This document shows positions 10,171 to 20,175 of a DNA stretch of 64,000 bases, in pieces. Source of the stretch: Zhongshania marina (GTDB lineage Bacteria; Pseudomonadota; Gammaproteobacteria; Pseudomonadales; Spongiibacteraceae); NCBI RefSeq assembly GCF_002915595.1, contig NZ_PQGG01000013.1:62001-126000 (forward strand), read 5' to 3'. The first letter of the stretch is position 1; each line of letters opens with the position of its first letter. The notes beneath the pieces are model-generated. The model was not told the DNA's origin, did no database searches, and saw only the letters and a list, made by a program, of their open reading frames with translations. Position numbers and translations under genes: made by a program.

Positions 10171-11400
10171 ATGGCTAGTTCACATGCAAGCCGGATGATT
10201 GTTGGTCTGGATATTGGCACCTCAAAAGTGGTGGCTATCGTCGGGTCGATGAACGAAGACGGCAAGCTGGAAATTGTCGGCATTGGTTCACACCCCTCGC
10301 GAGGTCTGAAAAAGGGCGTGGTGGTGAATATCGAATCCACCGTGCACTCAATTCAGCGCGCGATTGAAGAGGCCGAGTTAATGGCGGGTTGCGAAATTCA
10401 CAGCGTCTATGTGGGTATTGCAGGTAATCATATTCGCAGCTTGAACTCCCACGGCATCGTCGCGATCCGTGATCGCGAAGTGTTTCAGCTCGACCTAGAC
10501 CGAGTCATAGACGCGGCGCAGGCAGTGGCAATTCCGGCAGATCAAAAAGTGCTGCATATCTTGCCGCAGGAATTTGTGATCGACGAGCAGGAAGGTATTA
10601 AAGAGCCGCTGGGTATGTCCGGCGTGCGGCTTGAAGCCAAGGTGCATCTGGTGACCTGCGCGGTAAACGCTGTGCAGAACATCGAAAAATGCATTCGTCG
10701 CTGCGGTCTAGAGGTTGAAGACGTCATCTTAGAGCAGCTGGCATCGAGCTACGCCGTGCTGACAGATGATGAAAAAGAGCTGGGCGTTTGCCTGGTCGAT
10801 ATTGGTGGAGGCACTACCGATATCGCGATCTTCACCGATGGCGCAATTCGCCACACTGGCGTGATTCCAATTGCCGGTGATCAAGTCACCAATGATATTG
10901 CGATGGCCCTGCGTACCCCGACCCAGTATGCGGAAGAGATCAAAATCAAATACGCCTGCGCGCTAACCCAGTTAGCGGGTGAAGGCGAAATGATTAAGGT
11001 GCCGAGCGTGGGCGATCGCGCACCTCGCGAGCTGTCTCGTCAGGCGCTGGCTGAGGTGGTTGAACCCCGCTATGACGAGTTGTTCACCCTGATTCAGGCG
11101 GAACTGCGCCGCAGTGGTTACGAAGACCTCTGCGCGGCTGGCATCGTTTTAACGGGCGGCACCTCAAAAATGGAAGGGGTGGTCGAGCTGGCGGAAGAGA
11201 TTTTCCATATGCCGGTGCGCATTGGTGTTCCTCAAGATGCTCGCGGCTTAACGGACATTGTGCGCAACCCCATTTATGCAACGGGCGTGGGCTTGCTGCA
11301 TTACGGGATTAAACATCAGGCCGAACACGGCGGGCGCGGTCGCGTTCGCAGCGGTGGCTTTTTGGCAAATTTAAAGCAGTGGATTCAAAACAATTTTTAA
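10171..11400 (+). CDS. ftsA: Cell division protein FtsA
   Basis: Actin-like ATPase that tethers FtsZ to the inner membrane and recruits later division proteins. It has 409 residues. The phosphate-1 loop L-D-I-G-T-S-K-V lies near the N-terminus, the phosphate-2 loop is D-I-G-G-G-T-T-D-I-A, and the last residues (L-K-Q-W-I-Q-N-N-F) form the expected amphipathic membrane-targeting helix. I chose ATG 10171 because AGGGAGAA stands just upstream; an in-frame start at 10123 would add an unusual tail. A 66-base gap separates it from ftsQ. Confidence 0.96.
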   Translation: MASSHASRMIVGLDIGTSKVVAIVGSMNEDGKLEIVGIGSHPSRGLKKGVVVNIESTVHSIQRAIEEAELMAGCEIHSVYVGIAGNHIRSLNSHGIVAIRDREVFQLDLDRVIDAAQAVAIPADQKVLHILPQEFVIDEQEGIKEPLGMSGVRLEAKVHLVTCAVNAVQNIEKCIRRCGLEVEDVILEQLASSYAVLTDDEKELGVCLVDIGGGTTDIAIFTDGAIRHTGVIPIAGDQVTNDIAMALRTPTQYAEEIKIKYACALTQLAGEGEMIKVPSVGDRAPRELSRQALAEVVEPRYDELFTLIQAELRRSGYEDLCAAGIVLTGGTSKMEGVVELAEEIFHMPVRIGVPQDARGLTDIVRNPIYATGVGLLHYGIKHQAEHGGRGRVRSGGFLANLKQWIQNNF

Positions 11401-11459
11401 CGAAGTGATAGGCGGCCGCGTTGGCAGCGCGGTTGAATATGCAAAAAGGGAGAAAAACC

Positions 11460-12617
11460 ATGTTTGAACTAGTAGATAACGTTCCACAAAACGCAGTAAT
11501 TAAAGTAGTGGGTGTTGGTGGCGGCGGCGGCAACGCTGTTAAGCACATGATTGCATCAAATGTAGACGGGGTAGATTTCATCTGCGCCAATACCGATGCT
11601 CAGGCGCTGACCAACGTATCGTCTAAAACTGTGCTGCAGTTGGGCACCACCATCACCAAAGGTTTGGGTGCGGGTGCTAACCCTGAGATTGGGCGTCAGT
11701 CAGCGATGGAAGATCGCGACCGCATCGCCGAGGCGCTGCAGGGGGCTGATATGGTCTTCATCACCGCAGGTATGGGTGGCGGAACCGGCACCGGCGCTGC
11801 ACCTGTTGTGGCTCAGGTGGCAAAAGAGCTGGGTATTCTGACGGTGGCTGTTGTGACTAAGCCTTTCCCGTTTGAAGGTAAGAAGCGCATGGCTGTGGCA
11901 TTGGAAGGGATGAAGGAGCTGCGTCAGCACGTGGACTCGCTAATCACCATTCCAAACGAGAAGTTGCTGCCTGTATTGGGTAAAAACACCAGTCTGCTCG
12001 ATGCCTTTAAAGCCGCGAACGATGTATTGTTAGGTGCGGTTCAAGGTATTGCCGATCTGATTATTCGTCCAGGTATGATCAACGTCGACTTTGCAGACGT
12101 TCGTACCGTGATGTCTGAGATGGGTATGGCGATGATGGGCAGTGGTATTGCCACGGGTGAAAACCGCGCTCGCGAAGCGGCAGAAGCGGCGATTCGCAGT
12201 CCTTTGCTCGAAGATGTCAATTTGCAAGGGGCGCGGGGCATTTTGGTTAATATTACCGCAGGTCTGGATCTATCCCTAGGCGAGTTTAACGATGTCGGGG
12301 ATACTATCGAGGAATTCGCTTCTGAGAACGCAACTGTCGTTGTCGGAACGGTAATTGACCCAGATATGGTTGATGAATTGCGGGTAACTGTAGTGGCCAC
12401 TGGTCTTGACGGAGTTGGTCAAGAGGCGCCGCTAAAAGTAGTTGAGTCACGGCCTGTAGAGGCGCGCTCAACGGACTACCGCAAATTAGATCGACCAACA
12501 GTAATGCGTAACAACCAGCAAGCGGCGGTTGCGCGAGATGTGGCTCCGGCGCCAATGGCAGATAAAGACATGGAATATCTCGATATTCCTGCGTTTCTGC
12601 GGCGTCAAGCCGATTAA
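11460..12617 (+). CDS. ftsZ: Cell division protein FtsZ
   Basis: Tubulin-like GTPase that polymerises into the Z ring at midcell. It has 385 residues. The tubulin signature G-G-G-T-G-T-G-A-A-P-V-V lies near residue 105, the T7 loop reads N-V-D-F-A-D-V, and the C-terminal conserved peptide D-I-P-A-F-L-R that binds FtsA/ZipA is intact, joined by a short linker. The start ATG 11460 has AGGGAGAA upstream; an in-frame TTG at 11421 would add 13 residues foreign to the family. Confidence 0.98.
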   Translation: MFELVDNVPQNAVIKVVGVGGGGGNAVKHMIASNVDGVDFICANTDAQALTNVSSKTVLQLGTTITKGLGAGANPEIGRQSAMEDRDRIAEALQGADMVFITAGMGGGTGTGAAPVVAQVAKELGILTVAVVTKPFPFEGKKRMAVALEGMKELRQHVDSLITIPNEKLLPVLGKNTSLLDAFKAANDVLLGAVQGIADLIIRPGMINVDFADVRTVMSEMGMAMMGSGIATGENRAREAAEAAIRSPLLEDVNLQGARGILVNITAGLDLSLGEFNDVGDTIEEFASENATVVVGTVIDPDMVDELRVTVVATGLDGVGQEAPLKVVESRPVEARSTDYRKLDRPTVMRNNQQAAVARDVAPAPMADKDMEYLDIPAFLRRQAD

Positions 12618-12723
12618 CCAGCTGTAGCCGGTACAGCAGAGCGAAGTGCCAGCGATTTGTCGCTAGCACATAGTAACGTCGTCTCTGCAATGTAGCCGTC
12701 CGGCCCATAGAGTGAGTATGAAC
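12618..12723 (+). other. ftsZ-lpxC spacer with two hairpins
   Basis: Two inverted repeats lie between ftsZ and lpxC. The first, 12621-12637, pairs GCTGTA with TACAGC over a 5-base loop. The second, 12646-12669, pairs GTGCCAGCGA with TCGCTAGCAC over a TTTG loop with one mismatch. Neither is followed by a T run, so neither is a classical terminator. They could be RNA-processing or attenuation structures separating division from LPS gene expression. Only the pairing is directly seen. Confidence 0.45.
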
Positions 12724-13635
12724 ATGATTAAGCAACGCACATTGCGCAACACCATCCGTGCCACCGGAATTGGTTTGCATTCAGGAGAGAAGGTTTATCT
12801 GACGCTAAAGCCTGCGCCGGTTGATACGGGCGTGATATTTCGTCGCACAGACCTGAATCCTGTTGTTGAAATTCATGCTCATGCTGAAAATGTGGGTGAT
12901 ACCACCCTGTCGACCACGCTGATGAATGGCGACGTGCGGGTATCTACAGTGGAGCATTTATTGTCCGCAATGGCTGGTTTAGGTATTGATAATGCCTATG
13001 TAGAAGTTAGCGCCTCTGAAGTGCCGATTATGGATGGCAGTGCTGGGCCTTTTGTATTCCTCATTCAATCTGCCGGGATTGAGGAGCAAAATGCGCCTAA
13101 GAAATTTATCCGTATTAAGCGCGCGGTCACGGTGAAAGATGGCGATAAGGTCGCGAGTTTTCTCCCTTTTGATGGCTTTAAAGTCTCTTTCACCATTGAT
13201 TTTGATCACCCGGTCTTTAAAGATCGGGTAGGTCATGCAGAGCTAGACTTCTCTAGCACTTCCTTTGTAAAAGAAGTGAGTCGTGCGCGGACCTTCGGTT
13301 TTATGCACGAGATTGAATACCTTCGCTCTAAAGGGTTGGCGCAGGGTGGCAGCGTCGATAACGCCATTGTGGTGGATGAATACCGCATTCTTAATGAAGA
13401 CGGGCTTCGCTACGAAGACGAATTTGTTAAGCACAAGGTTTTGGATGCGATCGGTGATCTGTATCTATTGGGCACCAGCTTGATCGGTGAGTTTAAAGCT
13501 CATAAATCAGGTCATGGCCTGAATAATGTGTCGCTTCGCGCCCTTATAAAAGACACTGATGCGTGGGAGTGGGTGACCTTTGAAGACCCCGCCGACGCTC
13601 CTATCAGTTACTTGGCGCCAGCCGCCGTAGCCTAG
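12724..13635 (+). CDS. lpxC: UDP-3-O-acyl-N-acetylglucosamine deacetylase LpxC
   Basis: Cytoplasmic zinc amidase performing the committed step of lipid A synthesis. The 303 residues equal the length of the Pseudomonas enzyme as I remember it, and the sequence looks very close. Visible are the zinc motif V-E-H-L-L-S-A and the catalytic K-S-G-H-G-L-N-N. I chose ATG 12724 because it gives the conserved N-terminus M-I-K-Q-R-T-L; ATG 12718 and GTG 12712 are in-frame alternatives, and GAGTGAG at 12710-12716 could serve as a weak ribosome site. In relatives the protein is controlled by FtsH proteolysis, not visible here. Confidence 0.97.
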   Translation: MIKQRTLRNTIRATGIGLHSGEKVYLTLKPAPVDTGVIFRRTDLNPVVEIHAHAENVGDTTLSTTLMNGDVRVSTVEHLLSAMAGLGIDNAYVEVSASEVPIMDGSAGPFVFLIQSAGIEEQNAPKKFIRIKRAVTVKDGDKVASFLPFDGFKVSFTIDFDHPVFKDRVGHAELDFSSTSFVKEVSRARTFGFMHEIEYLRSKGLAQGGSVDNAIVVDEYRILNEDGLRYEDEFVKHKVLDAIGDLYLLGTSLIGEFKAHKSGHGLNNVSLRALIKDTDAWEWVTFEDPADAPISYLAPAAVA

Positions 13636-13981
13636 GGTGCAGAAAGGCCCTAGATCTCCCTCCATGCTTGGTCTGGCATCAGTCTAAGCATGGTAATATT
13701 CTCTCATCTATGCGATATTGCGCCTCGGTGTAACGGTATAGTTTATTTCCTGCCAGCGGGTAATCAGTACGAACTTTGGCGTGAATTCTTTAGAACATCA
13801 CGTCGGGGCCGTCATCATATTTTCATTCGGACAATGTAGCTTGGTGCGGTTTTTGCGGGCGGTATAAATTCATCGCGTAGTTTGGGGCTGATGTATTTAG
13901 ACTCGAAACTTTTAAATTTTGACAATCTGCCAGAGCCATCAATGATAGGGATGTAATCCCGGGAACAGTAACGAATTCATC
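13636..13981 (+). other. Intergenic leader between lpxC and secA
   Basis: No convincing coding frame in 346 bases, and no secM or DUF721 gene, which stand between lpxC and secA in many gammaproteobacteria. Just after the lpxC stop are two perfect inverted repeats: CTAGGG/CCCTAG (13632-13653) and CCATGCTT/AAGCATGG (13662-13693, 16-base loop). Neither has a strong T run, so termination is uncertain. A possible sigma-70 promoter for secA is TTGGTG (13841-13846), a 16-base spacer, then TATAAA (13863-13868). This would leave a leader of about 110 bases. Confidence 0.4.
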
Positions 13982-16720
13982 ATGATAACAGCAGTAGTAA
14001 AGAAAGTTTTTGGTAGTAAAAACGACCGCGAACTCAAGCGGATGCGCAAAATCGTCGCTAAGATCAATGCACTCGAAGAGGGCTTGACCGCGCTAGACGA
14101 TGCCGCGCTAGCAGCGAAAACCACCGAGTTTAAACAGCGTTTAGACGGTGGCGAAACCCTCGACCAGATAATGCCCGAGGCGTTCGCAGTCTGCCGAGAG
14201 GCCAGTCGCCGTGTTATGGGTATGCGCCACTTTGATGTGCAGCTTATTGGTGGTATCAGTCTCCATGAAGGCACCATTGCGGAAATGCGTACCGGTGAGG
14301 GTAAAACCCTTGTGGGTACCTTGGCGGTTTACCTAAATGCGCTAGAAGGCAAAGGCGTGTTTGTGGTGACGGTCAACGATTACCTCGCCCAGCGCGACGC
14401 GAACTGGATGCGTCCACTATATGAATTTTTGGGGCTGTCGGTTGGCATAATTCGCTCTGGTCAGGAATCCGAGCAGAAGCGTGCAGCCTACCAATCTGAC
14501 ATTACTTACGGCACCAACAACGAATTCGGTTTTGATTATCTGCGCGATAATATGGCGTTTGCGATTAGCGATCGTTTTCAGCGCAGCTTGAATTTTGCGA
14601 TTATCGATGAAGTCGATTCCATCCTTATCGATGAGGCGCGTACACCGCTGATTATTTCAGGCCCAGCGGAAGACAGCTCCAAACTCTATAAGCAAATAAA
14701 CCTGTTTATTCCTTCTTTAATTCCGGCCGAAGTCGATGAGGCGGGCAAGCCGGCTGATGACGGCCATTACACCGTCGATGAAAAAATGCGTCAGGTGGAA
14801 TTAACCGAGCAAGGTCATCAGCTGGTTGAAGACATGCTGGTGCAGGCAAAATTATTGGATGAAGGCGACAGCCTTTACGCAGCGGGAAATTTGAATTTAC
14901 TGCACCACGTAAATTCGGCATTGCGGGCCCACGTGCTATTCCACAATAACGTGGAATACATTATTCAGAACGACCAAGTCGTACTGATTGATGAGCATAC
15001 TGGCCGCACGATGGCTGGCCGTCGCTTATCCGAAGGTCTGCATCAGGCTATTGAAGCCAAAGAAGGTGTGACGGTTCAGGCCGAAAGCCAAACCTTGGCC
15101 TCAACAACCTTCCAGAATTACTTCCGCCAGTTTGAAAAACTCGCTGGTATGACCGGTACAGCGGACACCGAAGCGTTTGAATTCCGTCAAATCTACGGCT
15201 TGGATGTGGTGGTTATCCCAACCAATAAACCCAGTGCCCGCCGCGACTCCAATGACTTGGTGTATTTGACCAAGGAAGAAAAGTACGACGCAATCGTAGA
15301 AGACGTTAAGAAAATTGTAGAGAGCGGCGCGCCGACGCTAGTGGGTACGGCCTCAATCGAAACCTCTGAAGAAATGTCGCAGCGCTTCCAAAAAGCCGGC
15401 ATTCAGCACAAGGTGCTTAACGCAAAATACCACGAACAAGAAGCAGAAATTATCGCCCAAGCGGGTCGTCCTGGTGTTGTCACCATTGCAACGAATATGG
15501 CGGGTCGCGGTACTGATATCGTGCTCGGCGGCAATGTGGATGTCGAAATCGCCCAGCTAGAAAACCCATCCGATGCGATGATTAACGAGCTTCGCGAAGC
15601 GTGGAAAATCCGTCACGAAAAAGTGATGCAGGCCGGTGGCCTACACATAATTGGCACCGAGCGTCACGAATCTCGTCGCATAGATAATCAGTTGCGCGGC
15701 CGTGCTGGTCGTCAGGGCGACCCAGGTGCATCGCGTTTTTATCTGTCTCTGGAAGACAGTCTGATGCGCATCTTCGCCTCTGACCGGGTGCGGGGTATTA
15801 TGCAGGCGCTGGGTCTGGAGAAGGGCGAGGCAATCGAACATCGCATGGTCTCTAACGCCATTGAAAAAGCGCAGCGCAAAGTTGAAGGTCGCAATTTCGA
15901 CATGCGTAAGCAGCTGCTTGAATACGATGATGTAGCCAACGATCAACGTCAGATAATTTACCAGCAACGCAACGAACTGCTAGAAGCTGACGATATCAGC
16001 GAGATGCTAAAAGCGATCCGCGCCGATGTGGTGAGTGATGTCATTAGCGAATATATTCCGCCACAAACTCTAGAAGAGCAGTGGGACATTAGCGGTTTAG
16101 AGCTTCGTATAGAAACAGAATTTGAAGTTAAATTGCCGATCCAGCAGTGGTTGGATGAAGATCGCTCTGTGAACGAGTCGGTTATTCACGAGCGTGTTTA
16201 TGCTGCGGTAGATGAAGCCTACGAAAGTAAGTGTGCACTGGTTGGCGCAGACATGCGCAAAATCGAGCGTCATATTTTCTTGCAGGTATTAGATACCCTG
16301 TGGAAAGAGCATCTGGCGACAATGGATCATTTGCGCCACGGCATTCATTTGCGGGCCTTCGCACAGAAGAATCCAAAGCAAGAGTACAAGCGGGAAGCTT
16401 TTGAGTTATTCCAACAAATGCTGGAATCGCTTAAGCACGACGTGGTTCGCTTCCTATCTCACCTGCGTTTGCAGCAGGACGAAAATTCAGAAGCGCTAGA
16501 GCAGCAGCGCCGAGAAGAACAGGCCCAGCGGGCGATGGAGTTTCAGCATGCTGAGTCCAGCGGCTTAAAGCTAGAGGAAGAGGACGAGCAGCCAGCGCAG
16601 GCAGCTGTTGCCGCCCAGCCAGAAACCTTTGTGCGCGACACCCCCAAAGTGGGCCGTAACGAACCATGTCCCTGTGGTTCTGGAAAGAAATATAAACAAT
16701 GTCATGGCAAATTAGACTGA
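13982..16720 (+). CDS. secA: Protein translocase ATPase SecA
   Basis: Motor ATPase that drives preproteins through SecYEG. It has 912 residues, close to other gammaproteobacterial SecA proteins. Motifs in order: the Walker A-type M-R-T-G-E-G-K-T-L near residue 105, the DEVD box (I-I-D-E-V-D-S) near 210, helicase motif T-N-M-A-G-R-G-T-D, the [11 protein letters not shown] segment, and a C-terminal zinc tail [13 protein letters not shown] that binds SecB. argJ begins 13 bases after the stop. No SecM-type arrest gene precedes it. Confidence 0.97.
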   Translation: MITAVVKKVFGSKNDRELKRMRKIVAKINALEEGLTALDDAALAAKTTEFKQRLDGGETLDQIMPEAFAVCREASRRVMGMRHFDVQLIGGISLHEGTIAEMRTGEGKTLVGTLAVYLNALEGKGVFVVTVNDYLAQRDANWMRPLYEFLGLSVGIIRSGQESEQKRAAYQSDITYGTNNEFGFDYLRDNMAFAISDRFQRSLNFAIIDEVDSILIDEARTPLIISGPAEDSSKLYKQINLFIPSLIPAEVDEAGKPADDGHYTVDEKMRQVELTEQGHQLVEDMLVQAKLLDEGDSLYAAGNLNLLHHVNSALRAHVLFHNNVEYIIQNDQVVLIDEHTGRTMAGRRLSEGLHQAIEAKEGVTVQAESQTLASTTFQNYFRQFEKLAGMTGTADTEAFEFRQIYGLDVVVIPTNKPSARRDSNDLVYLTKEEKYDAIVEDVKKIVESGAPTLVGTASIETSEEMSQRFQKAGIQHKVLNAKYHEQEAEIIAQAGRPGVVTIATNMAGRGTDIVLGGNVDVEIAQLENPSDAMINELREAWKIRHEKVMQAGGLHIIGTERHESRRIDNQLRGRAGRQGDPGASRFYLSLEDSLMRIFASDRVRGIMQALGLEKGEAIEHRMVSNAIEKAQRKVEGRNFDMRKQLLEYDDVANDQRQIIYQQRNELLEADDISEMLKAIRADVVSDVISEYIPPQTLEEQWDISGLELRIETEFEVKLPIQQWLDEDRSVNESVIHERVYAAVDEAYESKCALVGADMRKIERHIFLQVLDTLWKEHLATMDHLRHGIHLRAFAQKNPKQEYKREAFELFQQMLESLKHDVVRFLSHLRLQQDENSEALEQQRREEQAQRAMEFQHAESSGLKLEEEDEQPAQAAVAAQPETFVRDTPKVGRNEPCPCGSGKKYKQCHGKLD

Positions 16721-16733
16721 GGAAGACGCAAGC

Positions 16734-17954
16734 ATGGCGGTAGGTTCGGGTGAGTTGGGTACGCTGCATACGGTAGACGGCGTCAGAATTGGTGTCGCCA
16801 GTGCTGGTATTAAAAAGCCCGGACGAATAGATACCGTAGTATTTGAGCTTGCCGAAGGCAGCTCGGTTGCAGGGGTATTTACGCTAAATGCCTTTTGCGC
16901 CGCGCCAGTTACCCTCTCTAAAAAACACCTTGCTGCCGCGTCGCCACGGTATTTATTGATCAATACCGGCAATGCTAATGCTGGTACCGGTGCAAGCGGA
17001 ATGGCGGATGCAGAGACCTCCTGCGCGGCGTTGGCTGCGGAAGTGGGTGTAGCGCCAGAGCAAGTGTTACCTTTTTCGACCGGTGTTATTGGTGAAAAGC
17101 TTCCCGTAGAAAAATTAGTTACCGCCATTCCAGCTGCGGTCGCAGCTCTGTCGGCCGACGGTTGGGAGCGTGCTGCCAGCGGTATTATGACCACCGATAC
17201 GCGCCCCAAGGCGACGTCACGCCAGATTGAGATCGACGGGCGCAAGATCACCATCACGGGCATCTCTAAAGGTGCTGGCATGATTAAGCCCAATATGGCC
17301 ACCATGCTGGGTTACGTCGCTACCGACGCGGCAATTGCACCTGATGTGCTGCAGTCTATGTTAGACGTGGCGGCTGATGCGTCGTTTAATCGCATCACCA
17401 TCGACGGCGACACCTCAACCAATGATTCCTGCGTATTAGTTGCTACCGGTAAGGCCGGCGGTGAAATGTTGACGATAGCGGAAGGCTTGGCGTTTGAGCG
17501 CTTGCAGAACGCTATTAATGAGGTTTTTCTCGACTTAGCCCACGCTATTGTTCGTGACGGCGAAGGCGCAACCAAATTTGTTGCGGTAGAAGTAGCCGCT
17601 GCAAAGGATGTGTCAGAGGCGCTCAAAGTCGCCTACGCAGTGGCAGAGTCACCTCTGGTAAAAACAGCGCTCTTCGCTAGTGATCCAAATTGGGGGCGCA
17701 TTTTGGCCGCCATCGGCCGTGCAGGTGTCGACGGTCTAGATGTGTCTATTTTAACTGTGCACCTAGACGATGTGCTGATTACTGAAAAAGGTGGTCGCGC
17801 AGAGTCTTATACCGAGGCTGCCGGTGCGGCGGTCATGAAACAATCTGAAATCACCATTCGTATTAATCTCAACCGCGGTCAGCATACCGAAACGGTATGG
17901 ACCACAGACTTCTCCTACGATTACGTCAAAATCAATGCAGAATACCGCAGTTAA
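16734..17954 (+). CDS. argJ: Bifunctional ornithine acetyltransferase / N-acetylglutamate synthase ArgJ
   Basis: Self-cleaving enzyme of cyclic arginine synthesis; it moves the acetyl group from N-acetylornithine to glutamate and may also make N-acetylglutamate from acetyl-CoA. It has 406 residues. The autocatalytic site K-P-N-M-A-T-M-L-G is present, with the new N-terminal nucleophile at Thr190. The oxyanion-hole pattern S-T-G-V-I-G lies near residue 116. It follows secA by 13 bases and its 3' end overlaps the Nudix gene by 20 bases, so the three genes may be cotranscribed. Confidence 0.95.
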   Translation: MAVGSGELGTLHTVDGVRIGVASAGIKKPGRIDTVVFELAEGSSVAGVFTLNAFCAAPVTLSKKHLAAASPRYLLINTGNANAGTGASGMADAETSCAALAAEVGVAPEQVLPFSTGVIGEKLPVEKLVTAIPAAVAALSADGWERAASGIMTTDTRPKATSRQIEIDGRKITITGISKGAGMIKPNMATMLGYVATDAAIAPDVLQSMLDVAADASFNRITIDGDTSTNDSCVLVATGKAGGEMLTIAEGLAFERLQNAINEVFLDLAHAIVRDGEGATKFVAVEVAAAKDVSEALKVAYAVAESPLVKTALFASDPNWGRILAAIGRAGVDGLDVSILTVHLDDVLITEKGGRAESYTEAAGAAVMKQSEITIRINLNRGQHTETVWTTDFSYDYVKINAEYRS

Positions 17955-18351
17955 TAAACGGGTTCATGTTGCAGTTGGGGTCATCTTTAATTCCCAGGGC
18001 CAGATACTTATAGCGCGTCGCCATGACGACGCGCATCAAGGTGGTCTATGGGAATTCCCTGGCGGCAAGGTCGAATCCGATGAAAGCGTATGCGATGCCC
18101 TAGCTCGTGAGCTGCATGAAGAGCTGGGTATTAGTATTCAGGCGTCTTCCTGCAAGCCATTAATCGAAATACGACACGACTATAGCGACAAAGTGGTCTT
18201 GCTAGATGTGTGGACAGTGTCTGAATTTGATGGCGAAGCTAGCGGAAAAGAAGGGCAGCCACTGCGCTGGGTTGATCGGTGTCAACTTTCGGACTATGAC
18301 TTTCCTGCCGCCAATATTGCGATAATTGGTGCGCTGATGACGGCAGGCTGA
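17935..18351 (+). CDS. mutT: MutT-type Nudix hydrolase (8-oxo-dGTP diphosphatase)
   Basis: Small cytoplasmic Nudix hydrolase of 138 residues. The complete Nudix box spans residues 44-66, with the pattern G-x5-E-x7-R-E-L-x-E-E-x-G. The N-terminal V-A-V-G-V-I and the I-A-R-R element resemble MutT, which removes 8-oxo-dGTP from the nucleotide pool. The ATG lies inside the argJ 3' end. Nudix substrate prediction from sequence alone is limited, but the argJ-mutT neighbourhood is shared with pseudomonads as I know them. It converges on yacG, 27 bases away. Confidence 0.88.
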   Translation: MQNTAVNKRVHVAVGVIFNSQGQILIARRHDDAHQGGLWEFPGGKVESDESVCDALARELHEELGISIQASSCKPLIEIRHDYSDKVVLLDVWTVSEFDGEASGKEGQPLRWVDRCQLSDYDFPAANIAIIGALMTAG

Positions 18352-18378
18352 CTATTAGGCTTTGCGGCGATAAAGTCG

Positions 18379-18585
18379 CTAGTAATTATTTTCTAAATCT
18401 TCACTAAAGACATCTTCTAGCTCTTGGCCAGGAATGGCGTGCTCTTCGTTTGCCCATGCTACTAAATCATTGTTTTTACACCTAGCGGAACAAAACGGGC
18501 GAAAGCTATTACTGCTGTCCCAAATTTGTTCGGTGCCGCAATTAGGGCAGGGAACCACGGGCGGTTTAGTTGTGGAATAGCTCAT
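18379..18585 (-). CDS. yacG: DNA gyrase inhibitor / zinc-binding protein YacG
   Basis: Small zinc protein of 68 residues. Four cysteines (C-P-N-C-G near residue 13 and F-C-S-A-R-C near residue 33) form the expected C4 zinc site. The following W-A-N-E-E-H-A-I-P-G is the YacG signature. In E. coli it binds GyrB and inhibits gyrase. Its ATG directly follows the coaE TAA stop, so the two genes are coupled; this coaE-yacG pair next to pilD is common in gammaproteobacteria. Confidence 0.93.
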   Translation of the reverse strand: MSYSTTKPPVVPCPNCGTEQIWDSSNSFRPFCSARCKNNDLVAWANEEHAIPGQELEDVFSEDLENNY

Positions 18586-19200
18586 TTATGGGGCCTTTGA
18601 ATTTCTTGCTAAATCTAAAAACTGCTGGTGTAGCTGACTGACTTGTTTGTCGAGTGCAGTAAACCCAGCGTTATTGTCGATCACATCGCTTGCTACGGCA
18701 AGTCGCGCCTCGCGGGAGGCTTGGCTGGCGATTATACGCTCTACCTGCGCCTGTTCATTGCTGTCTCGTTTCATGGTGCGTTCAAGTTGAACAGACTCCG
18801 GTACATCGACAACCACTAAACGCTGGCAGAATCCCTGTTGATTCCCCTCTACCAGTAGCGGCGAAACATATATTGCATAGCTGCTTTGTACAGCGGCTAA
18901 CTGTCTTGCAGTTTCATTGGCAATTAGCGGGTGTAGCAGTGACTCCAACCATTGTTTGGCCTCTGCATCTGAAAAAATTGTTTGTCTGAGTGCGGCGCGA
19001 TCAAGCTGGCCGTCGCTCTGAATTACGTGATGGCCAAAATGGGCGGCGATCTTTGCCAGCGCATCCGTGCCGGGCTCGACGACTTCCCGCGCAATTACGT
19101 CGGCGTCAACAATGCCAACGCCAAGCTTGGCGAAGCGATTTGATACTGCAGTTTTGCCGCTTCCAATGCCGCCGGTGAGGCCGACAATAAAATTACTCAT
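18586..19200 (-). CDS. coaE: Dephospho-CoA kinase CoaE
   Basis: Last enzyme of coenzyme A synthesis; it phosphorylates the 3'-OH of the ribose of dephospho-CoA. It has 204 residues. The Walker A loop G-L-T-G-G-I-G-S-G-K-T lies at the N-terminus, followed by D-A-D-V-I-A-R and the lid-region R-D-S-N-E pattern. It lies in the minus-strand pilBCD-coaE-yacG run, 42 bases after pilD; linkage is positional and need not imply a pilus role. Confidence 0.95.
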   Translation of the reverse strand: MSNFIVGLTGGIGSGKTAVSNRFAKLGVGIVDADVIAREVVEPGTDALAKIAAHFGHHVIQSDGQLDRAALRQTIFSDAEAKQWLESLLHPLIANETARQLAAVQSSYAIYVSPLLVEGNQQGFCQRLVVVDVPESVQLERTMKRDSNEQAQVERIIASQASREARLAVASDVIDNNAGFTALDKQVSQLHQQFLDLARNSKAP

Positions 19201-19242
19201 AGTGGTTTAGCTTTTCTAATGGAGTACATAACACGTAGATGT

Positions 19243-20130
19243 CTAGCGGAAGCCCGCCATGCCAAGGTAAGAATTTATAATGGTATCGCCCCAGAATACC
19301 GCAATCCAGCCCGCGCCTGCCAAATAGGGGCCAAAGGGCATTGGGGTGGAGGTGGATTTACCGCGCACCGCTAAGATAATGCCGCCACATACCGCACCGA
19401 CAACAGACGACAATAAAATAATTAGCGGTAAATATTGCCAGCCCAGCCACGCGCCAAGCGCGGCCAATAATTTGAAATCGCCGTAGCCCATACCTTCTTT
19501 GCCGGTAATGATTTTAAAGAGCCAGAACACGCTCCATAAAATCATATAACCCGCCATAGCGCCCCATAGTGCATCGCTAATCGGAATATGCTCAAAGACG
19601 CTGTTATATAAAAGTCCCAGCCATAATAGTGGCAGCGTGAGTTGATCGGGTAGCAGCTGATGATCGATATCAATTACCGTGAGAATCAGCAGCAGCCAGC
19701 TAAATAAAACGATGGCGAAGGCGTAAGGCGTGATGCCAAAAACGAATAGCGGAACAATACTAATTAGTGCTGTGATGATTTCTATCAGTGGGTAGCGAAG
19801 ACTAATACCCACCTTGCAGCTGGCGCAGCGTCCGCGCAGCAGCGCATAACTGATTACCGGGATGTTCTGCCAGGCTTTAACCGGCGCATTGCAAGATGGG
19901 CAGTGGGAATTGGGGACGGCTAAATTAAATTTTTCCGGCTCGGGAATAGTGGCGGATTCGGTCTGGTCATCATTCAGTAAATATTCGCATTCTTGCCGCC
20001 AGTTGGCCTCCATCATTTTAGGAAGGCGGTAGATAACAACATTGAAAAAACTGCCGAGTAGTAGGCCCAAAATTCCTATAACGGTAATAGTAAACGCGGG
20101 CGCGCTCTCAAGGGCGACAAAAAAATTCAT
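19243..20130 (-). CDS. pilD: Type IV prepilin peptidase / N-methyltransferase PilD
   Basis: Inner-membrane aspartic protease that cleaves the leader from prepilins and methylates the new N-terminal Phe. It has 295 residues. The cytoplasmic domain carries two CxxC pairs (C-P-S-C and C-A-S-C, about 20 residues apart), the zinc site of full PilD proteins. The catalytic G-Y-G-D-F-K motif is present, with about seven or eight membrane segments. Its substrate should be the product of pilA at 24.8 kb. Confidence 0.95.
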   Translation of the reverse strand: MNFFVALESAPAFTITVIGILGLLLGSFFNVVIYRLPKMMEANWRQECEYLLNDDQTESATIPEPEKFNLAVPNSHCPSCNAPVKAWQNIPVISYALLRGRCASCKVGISLRYPLIEIITALISIVPLFVFGITPYAFAIVLFSWLLLILTVIDIDHQLLPDQLTLPLLWLGLLYNSVFEHIPISDALWGAMAGYMILWSVFWLFKIITGKEGMGYGDFKLLAALGAWLGWQYLPLIILLSSVVGAVCGGIILAVRGKSTSTPMPFGPYLAGAGWIAVFWGDTIINSYLGMAGFR

Positions 20131-20175
20131 AAATATGCTCTGAAATAGGGAATAGTATTCAGCTTGAGCGGCGGA

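Noticed and set aside
13919-13957. TTGACA with TGTAAT as a secA promoter
   Set aside because: Both boxes are good, but the spacer is 27 bases, too long for sigma-70.
16712-17305. 197-codon open frame on the minus strand opposite argJ
   Set aside because: It mirrors the codon structure of argJ, which has clear motifs including the Thr190 autocleavage site; the mirrored product has no recognisable domain.
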